A DNA stretch of 19,965 nucleotides from Chloroflexota bacterium (GTDB lineage Bacteria; Chloroflexota; Limnocylindria; Limnocylindrales; CSP1-4): assembly GCA_013698385.1 (NCBI GenBank), contig JACCVB010000293.1:1-19965 (forward strand), in the 5' to 3' direction. Of the stretch, positions 14,791-19,965 are shown piece after piece. The notes under the pieces were generated by a model. The model worked only from the letters and a program-made list of their open reading frames with translations. It was not told the origin of the DNA and made no database searches. The translations under genes were made by a program, and so were the position numbers. Within the stretch, counting starts at the first letter, position 1, and each line of letters begins with the position of its first letter.

Positions 14791-16278
14791 GTGTCCGACG
14801 TCACCCCGCCAACGCACCTTCGCCACCGAATCGGGGACGTTTGGGTTGCACCACGTGCCGGGGTCGTCGAGATCCGGAACCCGGCGGACCCGAACGAGCT
14901 CGTGGCCACCGCACCGTACGACGATGCCGACGCAGTGCCCACCGCCATCGCTTCGGCCCGCGAAGCCCTTCCCGGCTGGTCTCGACTGGGTGCCCCGTCG
15001 CGCGGCGAGTTCCTGTTCCGCGCCGCCGAGCTCCTCCTGGACCGTGCATCCTCCATCGCTCGGGATCTGACCCGCGAGGAAGGCAAGACGATCGGCGAGG
15101 CGACCGGGGAGGTTCGGCGGGCGGCTGCGATCCTTCGCTACTTCGCCGGGCGTACGGCCGACCGGATCGGTGAGGTTTACCCATCGGCCGCGCCCGAGAC
15201 TCGGATCCAGACGGTTCGGGAGCCGATCGGCGTCGTCGCCATCGTCACCCCGTGGAACTTTCCGATCGCGATCCCGACCTGGAAGATCGCGCCGGCCCTG
15301 GCCTACGGCAACACGGTCGTATTCAAGCCGGCGTCCGCCACGCCCCTCACCGCCCAGCACCTTGTGGAGGCGCTCGTCGACGCCGGTCTCCCGGCCGGCG
15401 TCCTCAACCTCGTCCACGTGTCGGGCGAACGATTCGGTCGGCAATGGGTCGCGGGCTCCGGCGTCGCCGGGCTTTCGTTCACCGGGTCCGCGCCGACGGG
15501 TCGTCGACTCGCCGACCAGGCGCTCGGGTCGGGTGTCAAGGTGCAGCTCGAACTTGGCGGCAAGAACGCGGTCGTCGTGGCCGCCGACGCCGACCTCGAG
15601 CTGGCGGCCGACGCGATCATGCGCGGCGCTTTCGCATCGGCCGGCCAGAAATGCACCGCAACGTCGCGCGCGATCGCCGTTCGCGACATTGCCATACCGC
15701 TCCGGGAAGCCCTCGTCGATCGGGTGTCTCGACTCCTCCCCGGAAACCCGCTCGAACCTTCGACGAACCTTGGACCGGTCATCGACCTTGCCGCGCGCGA
15801 CCGCATCGCCGCGCTGGTCGCGGCGGCTCGCACCGATGGCGCCCGGATCGCCGGCCGGTCGACCGCGCACGAGATCGAGCAGATCGGCGCATTTGCGCCG
15901 GCCCTCGTCCTCGACCGGGTCGATCCCGGGGCTTCGATCGCCCGGGACGAGGTCTTCGGTCCGGTCCTCGTCCTGCTCGAAGCGGACGATCTCGATCAGG
16001 CGATCCGGATCCACAACGATGTCGCGTATGGCCTGTCGGGCTCGCTCTTCACGCGCTCTCTCGCGAACGCGGACCGCTTCGTGCGAGCGGCGCGGGTCGG
16101 GATCGTCCACGTCAATGGCGAGACCGCGGGTGCCGAGCCACACGTACCGTTCGGCGGAATGAAGGCGTCGTCGTCCTGGTCCCGGGAGCAGGGCCACGCC
16201 GCCAAGGACTTCTACACTCAGACGAAGACCGTATATTGGGATGGCCTCGCTGACATCGGGCCCTTCGACCTTGGGTAG
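14791..16278 (+). CDS. NAD(P)-dependent aldehyde dehydrogenase
   Basis: A 495-residue ALDH-superfamily enzyme oxidising an aldehyde to its acid. Key residues are all present: N156 in PWNFP, cofactor-binding K179 in FKPAS, FTGS (230-233), general base E254 in LELGGKN and the catalytic cysteine C288 in GQKCTATSR, followed by EVFGPV. The sequence style (TPWNFPIAIPTWKIAPAL, GLPAGVLNLV) is closest to the alpha-ketoglutarate-semialdehyde/succinate-semialdehyde type. A semialdehyde from the aldolase step is a reasonable but unproven substrate. The GTG start is 110 bases from the divergent operon's ATG, with no clear ribosome binding site. The stop codon sits in the loop of a small hairpin (16270-16288). 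Confidence 0.95.
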   Translation: MSDVTPPTHLRHRIGDVWVAPRAGVVEIRNPADPNELVATAPYDDADAVPTAIASAREALPGWSRLGAPSRGEFLFRAAELLLDRASSIARDLTREEGKTIGEATGEVRRAAAILRYFAGRTADRIGEVYPSAAPETRIQTVREPIGVVAIVTPWNFPIAIPTWKIAPALAYGNTVVFKPASATPLTAQHLVEALVDAGLPAGVLNLVHVSGERFGRQWVAGSGVAGLSFTGSAPTGRRLADQALGSGVKVQLELGGKNAVVVAADADLELAADAIMRGAFASAGQKCTATSRAIAVRDIAIPLREALVDRVSRLLPGNPLEPSTNLGPVIDLAARDRIAALVAAARTDGARIAGRSTAHEIEQIGAFAPALVLDRVDPGASIARDEVFGPVLVLLEADDLDQAIRIHNDVAYGLSGSLFTRSLANADRFVRAARVGIVHVNGETAGAEPHVPFGGMKASSSWSREQGHAAKDFYTQTKTVYWDGLADIGPFDLG

Positions 16279-16288
16279 GGATCCCAAG
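16270..16288. other. Hairpin around the ALDH stop codon
   Basis: CTTGGG (16270-16275) pairs with CCCAAG (16283-16288) around a 7-base loop that contains the TAG stop. No T-tract follows. It could be a weak terminator or an mRNA 3'-end stabiliser. Confidence 0.25.
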
Positions 16289-16357
16289 CTGACCGGGTCG
16301 GCTTCGTACAGGATGCCCGGCACCTTAGTGGTGTAGCACGGATATTCGGTGATGTAT

Positions 16358-16558
16358 TCACGCCGCCTCGCGCAGCCGGCCGGAGGTCTTCTGCTCCAGG
16401 CGCTCGAGGAGCCTGGCGAGGTCGGCTCGGGTGAGCTTCCACTCGAATGGCTGGGCAAGAATCTCGTAGCTGGATTGGAAGGCTAGGATCCGGGCGGCAA
16501 GCTCGTCGAGCGAGACGGCGTCGGGCGGCGTGAGAACCTTGCGCTCGAGGATGGAAGG
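16358..16558 (-). pseudogene. IS630-family transposase, C-terminal fragment
   Basis: Minus-strand translation from about 16556 gives SILERKVLTPPDAVSLDELA, then AARILAFQ, then AQPFEWKLTRADLARLLERL, ending at TGA 16360-16358. This matches the conserved tail of IS630-type transposases (SILQRKVLTP...ERILAFQ...PFEWKFTRADL). Similarity stops abruptly upstream of SILERK, where the DDE core should be. The element is therefore truncated and inactive, and no terminal repeat was found. It lies 80 bases past the aldehyde dehydrogenase gene. Confidence 0.82.
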
Positions 16559-16621
16559 CGAGCCAGACCCACATTGGATAGAGCCGCGCCTAGGCGCTAC
16601 CGCGATATCCGGTCCATCGCC

Positions 16622-16648
16622 AGGGGTTCGTGACCTTCACGGACCCCT
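16622..16648. other. Strong 12-bp hairpin
   Basis: AGGGGTTCGTGA and TCACGGACCCCT pair over 12 positions with one T-G style mismatch around a 3-base loop CCT. No T-run flanks it. It lies beyond the IS630 fragment and could be a terminator stem, a stalled IS end or a small-RNA hairpin. Confidence 0.45.
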
Positions 16649-17280
16649 ACAACCTTGCTGAAAGTGTCAGCTTGTGCCGCCCGTTCGTCCAGTGTGACAA
16701 CAGGTCCGTACTGCCGCGGCACGGCAGGTGAGACGATCACGCTCACGGAATGTCATTGGTTGGGGTCCGGATCGGACAAATGATCAGGTCATGGACACCT
16801 CCCGCGGCGCCCGGGACCCGCGCCATGGAGCCACCCCCGGGTGAGTGGAGCCACAGCCGTTCCAACGGACGGCGGAACCGAAGCTCGGCGGCGTTTGAAA
16901 CGCTCCACGTCCCCGTTCGACGCCTGAGCGTTCGGTCAAGCGGCGTTCCTTCGCTCGTTTGAACGCTCCTGGCGCCAAGCGCGCGCGATCGTCCAAGTTT
17001 CGTCCAGCGCCGACGTAGGTCGCCTGCGTCTTTCAGCCTCTACCGCCCGGATCTGATGCGCTCCAGGCAGGTGGATGACCGAGCCCCCGCGGTGGACGAA
17101 CGACCGGCCCACCGATCGACTGCAAGGCGCACACCCGATCCGTCCACGGTCCGTCCGCATCGGCGTCCCGCGTTGCGGGTCTCTTTCCCACGCCGGCCCG
17201 CTCGTCGTCCACCGGCCCGTCGCGCACGATCGAGCAGGGCCGTCCACCGCGTCCACACCATGATGATGACGGTGATGAAC

Positions 17281-17303
17281 GGAATCTCTAAGAGGGAGAT
17301 TCC
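17281..17303. promoter_or_regulatory. 8-bp inverted repeat upstream of the metallophosphoesterase gene
   Basis: GGAATCTC (17281-17288) and GAGATTCC (17296-17303) are exact complements around a 7-base spacer, ending 72 bases before the start codon. The arms share GGAATC/GATTCC with the palindrome at 14735-14749. It could be an operator or a leader hairpin. Confidence 0.4.
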
Positions 17304-17375
17304 CACGTACGAACTACGGTGTGGGGACAAAGGTCAGGCTGTCCGCTGAGACGAACCGGCCTCAAGCTCAAGACC

Positions 17376-18760
17376 ATGCAGACATCGCGTGCTCGCGTCC
17401 GGACCGCCGCCCTCGCCGGCATCCTCGCCCTTGCCGGTTCGATCGTCGGATCGCCAGCACGGCCGGTGGCGGCAGCGGACCCGGTCCTGGTCGGGGCGGG
17501 CGACATCGCGGATTGTTCGCTGAGTGGGGACACCGCCACCGCGAAGTTGCTCGACGGCATCACCGGAACGGTCGCGACCTTCGGCGACGATGCCTATCCC
17601 GATGGCAGCGCCGCCGACTTCTCCCAGTGCTACGAACCGACCTGGGCCGGCACCGCGCTCGAACCAGGCCGGCTCCAGGCAACCACGAGTATCGCTCGGC
17701 TGCTGCCGGCCCCTACTTCGCCTACTTCGGCTCGGCTGCGGGTGCCGGCGGGAAGGGCTGGTACAGCTACAACCTGGGGACGTGGCGGATCATCGTTCTC
17801 AACTCGAACTGCACGGACGTCGGCGGCTGTGGGCCAGGTTCCCCGCAACTGGCGTGGCTGAAGTCGACCCTCGCGACCTACGCGGGGGCGAACGTCCTGG
17901 CCTATTGGCATCACCCACGTTTCAGTTCCGGCGAGCACGGCGGCGCGAGCTCCATGCAGGCGGCCTGGGAGCTGCTCTACGCCTACGGCGCGGATGTGGT
18001 CCTCAACGGCCACGATCACGACTACGAGCGCTTCGCTCGCCAGGACCCGTGGCGACGAGCTGACACGCCATTCGGGATCCGCGGATTCGTGGTCGGCACG
18101 GGCGGTGCGTCCGTTCGCGCACGCGCCTCGACGGCCGCCAACAGCCAGCTCTTTTCGTCGACGAACGGCGTCCTGAAGCTGACCCTGGGCGTGACGTCCT
18201 ACTCTTGGCAGTTCGTTCCCGTCGCCGGCAAGACGTTCACCGATTCAGGAACGAGCCCGACCCACGGCGCACCGCCGCCACGGACGAGATCGACCTTCGA
18301 TGCGACTGCAGACGCGTACGTCTCGCAAGCGAACCCTGACACCCGCTACGGCACATCTACACGCCTGGTCATCGATGGCAACATCGGCTCTGGGCTCGAC
18401 GCCCAGGCGTACCTCAAGGCGAGCGTGGTCGGCACGACTGGCCGGGTGGACCGGGCGGTCCTGCGGCTGTGGGTCACGAACGGCACCACCGACGGACCGA
18501 AGGTCTACCCGACGACGACGACGTGGTCCGGCGGGACGATCACCTGGCGCAACCGACCCGCCGCGACCGGGCCCTCCGTCTCGGACCTGGGTCGGGTCGC
18601 GACCAACGCCTGGGTCGACGTGGACGTCACGAGCCTGGTCCGCGGGAACGGGACCTACGGCTTCCTGATCCGGCCCACTTCGGGCGACGGGCTGGTGGCC
18701 TCGTCCCTCCAGGGCACCCGTCCGCCGCGGCTGAGCGTGGACACCGTTCCCGCGAGCTGA
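17376..18760 (+). pseudogene. Secreted metallophosphoesterase with C-terminal DNRLRE-type domain, one frameshift
   Basis: The N-terminal part has a signal peptide (hydrophobic 11-25, likely cut near VAA/AD at 33-35), then GAGDIADC (D43) and GDDAYPDG (D71). After codon 90 (TGG at 17643) the frame must shift: the next frame continues GRHRARTRPAPGNHEY, YWHHPRFSSG and GHDHDYER. These complete the metal-binding set of a calcineurin-like phosphoesterase. One G missing from the run at 17644-17646 explains it; restored, the protein would be 461 residues. The last about 160 residues form a beta-rich domain of the DNRLRE type (TFDATADAYVSQANPDTRYG ... VDVTSLV), found in cell-surface proteins. It is either a recent pseudogene or a sequence error. 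GDD replaces the usual GDN at the second motif. Expected location is outside the membrane. Confidence 0.85.
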
Positions 18761-18791
18761 CCCCCTCGGGTATCGTGGCCCGGGAGGACCC

Positions 18792-19965
18792 TTGGACCAC
18801 GAGCCCGCCCTCATCTCCACGATCGCCATCGGGCTGACAGCCGCCTTCATCGGTGGGCTGATCGCGCGGCGTCTCCGCCTGCCGGTCATCGTCGGCTACA
18901 TCGTGGCGGGGATGGCGGTCGGGCCGTTCACGCCGGGGCTGATCGCGGATACGGCGATCGCGACCGAGCTCGCCGAGGTCGGGGTCATCCTCCTGATGTT
19001 CGGGGTCGGGATCCATTTCTCGATCAAGGATCTGTTGGCCGTCCGAGCGATCGCGATCCCGGGCGCCATCGTCCAGATCACGGCCGCGACCCTGCTGGGG
19101 ATCGGACTCGGTGTCGCGTTGGGCCTGGGCGTCGGCGGCGGCCTGGTGCTGGGCCTGGCGGTATCGGTGGCCAGCACGGTCGTCCTGCTTCGCGCACTCA
19201 CCGATCGCGGCGAACTCGACACGCAGCAGGGTCGGATCGCCGTCGGCTGGCTGATCGTGGAGGACCTCTTCACGGTCGTGGTCCTCGTCCTCCTGCCGAC
19301 GATCGCTCCTATGCTGGGCGGTTCCGCCGGCGACAGCGTGGCGTCCGGCCTGGGTACCCTGGGCGACCTCGTGCTCGCGCTGGGCAAGGCGTCGATCTTC
19401 GCCGTGCTGATGGTCGTCGCGGGCGCTCGCGCCGTTCCGTGGCTGCTTCTCATGGTCGCCCGGCAACAGTCGCGCGAGCTGTTCACGCTGGCGGTCCTCG
19501 CCATCGCGCTCGGGATCGCCTACGTCTCATCGGCGGTCTTTGGCGTGTCGTTCGCGCTCGGGGCGTTCCTGGCCGGCCTGGTCGTGAGCGAGTCGGACAT
19601 GAGTCACCAGGCGGCCGCTGACGCGTTGCCGCTGCGGGACGCCTTCGCGGTGCTGTTCTTCGTGTCGGTCGGGATGCTGCTCGACCCGATGTTCCTGCTG
19701 ACCCACCCGGCCTCGATCGCCGCCGTCCTGCTCGTGATCGTCGTCGCCCAGCCGCTCGTGGCATTTGCGATCGTCGCGCTCTTCGGCTACCCGGTCCGGA
19801 TCGCGCTGACCGTCGCGGCGGGCCTCGGCCAGATCGGGGAATTCTCGTTCATCCTGGGCACGATCGGGCTGGCACTCGGCCTGTTGCAGCCGGACGGCTT
19901 CCAGCTGATCGTCGCCGGCGCGCTCATCTCCATCGCGCTCAACCCGTTCCTGTTTCGCGCGATCG
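18792..19965 (+). CDS. CPA2-family cation/proton antiporter, N-terminal part (runs off the window)
   Basis: A membrane antiporter of the KefB/KefC/CPA2 type exchanging K+ or Na+ for H+. The visible 391 codons are dominated by hydrophobic segments, about ten or eleven transmembrane helices. The sequence begins LISTIAIGLTAAFIGGLIARRL, with LPVIVGYIVAGMAVGP (30-45) as in the family. The ion-site acidic pair is E157-D158 in WLIVEDLF, where many homologues have QD. GLGQIGEFSF (344-353) matches the conserved GQ/GEF region. A TTG at 18792 with GGAGG four to five bases upstream is taken as start, giving MDHEPALIST. A -10-like TATCGT (18771-18776) lies upstream, though co-transcription with the metallophosphoesterase gene 31 bases before is possible. 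Any RCK/TrkA-N domain would lie beyond the window. Confidence 0.93.
   Translation, partial: MDHEPALISTIAIGLTAAFIGGLIARRLRLPVIVGYIVAGMAVGPFTPGLIADTAIATELAEVGVILLMFGVGIHFSIKDLLAVRAIAIPGAIVQITAATLLGIGLGVALGLGVGGGLVLGLAVSVASTVVLLRALTDRGELDTQQGRIAVGWLIVEDLFTVVVLVLLPTIAPMLGGSAGDSVASGLGTLGDLVLALGKASIFAVLMVVAGARAVPWLLLMVARQQSRELFTLAVLAIALGIAYVSSAVFGVSFALGAFLAGLVVSESDMSHQAAADALPLRDAFAVLFFVSVGMLLDPMFLLTHPASIAAVLLVIVVAQPLVAFAIVALFGYPVRIALTVAAGLGQIGEFSFILGTIGLALGLLQPDGFQLIVAGALISIALNPFLFRAI

Larger units (their letters stand above)
16559..17375. other. Gene-free stretch of about 800 bases with short repeats and hairpins
   Basis: No open frame here shows a recognisable motif. The stretch holds the hairpins at 16622-16648 and 17281-17303 and a near-repeat GTTTGAAACGCTCC / GTTTGAACGCTCC (about 16890 and 16957). 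An 8-bp inverted repeat GAGCGTTC...GAACGCTC is also present. Several copies of GTCCAC lie between about 17140 and 17265. It may be scar DNA from mobile elements plus the upstream region of the metallophosphoesterase gene. Confidence 0.5.

Noticed and set aside
14740..16458. 572-codon open frame on the minus strand
   Set aside because: It is antisense to the aldehyde dehydrogenase gene and Arg/Gly/Asp-rich without motifs. Long antisense frames are expected in G+C-rich DNA. Only its extreme upstream end overlaps the IS630 region, in a different frame.
16750..17256. Short open frames on both strands in the gene-free region
   Set aside because: Pro/Arg/Ser-rich sequences without motifs, ribosome binding sites or coding bias.
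17140..17265. Several GTCCAC copies, considered as a PHO box or binding-site array
   Set aside because: Spacing is irregular (one pair 9 bases apart, not the 11-base repeat of PHO boxes), and such hexamers are easily met in this G+C-rich stretch.
18627..19466. 279-codon minus-strand open frame opposite the antiporter
   Set aside because: Composition (Asp, Arg, Gln-rich, low hydrophobicity) and lack of motifs mark it as a shadow of the antiporter gene.

Overview
The window is G+C-rich, with strong third-position G/C bias, GTG and TTG starts, several start codons lacking a ribosome binding site, and a tmRNA 3' end. A soil or freshwater Chloroflexota is my best guess, with an actinomycete second. 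This rests on overall gene style and is not proven by the sequence.

Layout. Positions 1-242 are the 3' part of a tmRNA (ssrA). Positions 243-1540 hold no intact gene. The first 700 bases are unrecognised. The rest is a frameshift-riddled ISAzo13-type transposase fossil. Positions 1670-16278 form a catabolic locus. It has an IclR-family regulator (+), a metallo-beta-lactamase-fold hydrolase (-), a divergently transcribed PLP enzyme of the D-cysteine desulfhydrase/ACC deaminase family (+), and a ten-gene minus-strand operon. In transcription order that operon is a RidA-like protein, HpcH/HpaI aldolase, amidohydrolase, RraA-like protein, Tat-type lipoprotein solute-binding protein, two Dpp/Opp permeases, two ATPases and an SDR dehydrogenase. 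An aldehyde dehydrogenase (+) diverges from the head of the operon. An IS630-type transposase tail lies just beyond it (16358-16558). Then come about 800 bases without a gene, a secreted metallophosphoesterase-DNRLRE protein with one frameshift, and the start of a CPA2 cation/proton antiporter that runs off the window.

How it may work (inference). The importer brings in an amide- or peptide-like compound and the amidohydrolase opens it. The PLP enzyme deaminates or beta-eliminates an amino acid, and the RidA-like protein hydrolyses the resulting enamine/imine to a 2-oxo acid. The HpaI-type aldolase (catalytic residues intact) cleaves a hydroxy-oxo-acid to pyruvate plus an aldehyde, and the ALDH and SDR oxidise the carbonyl products. 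Five start/stop overlaps of the GTGA/ATGA type couple most operon genes. TGGAA-type half-sites occur at the IclR promoter, at the divergent ALDH/operon promoter, upstream of the solute-binding-protein promoter and before the SDR gene. This suggests a single IclR regulon. Transposase fossils on both sides and the adjacent ssrA gene suggest an acquired metabolic island. No CRISPR array, phage gene, toxin-antitoxin pair or defence gene is visible.
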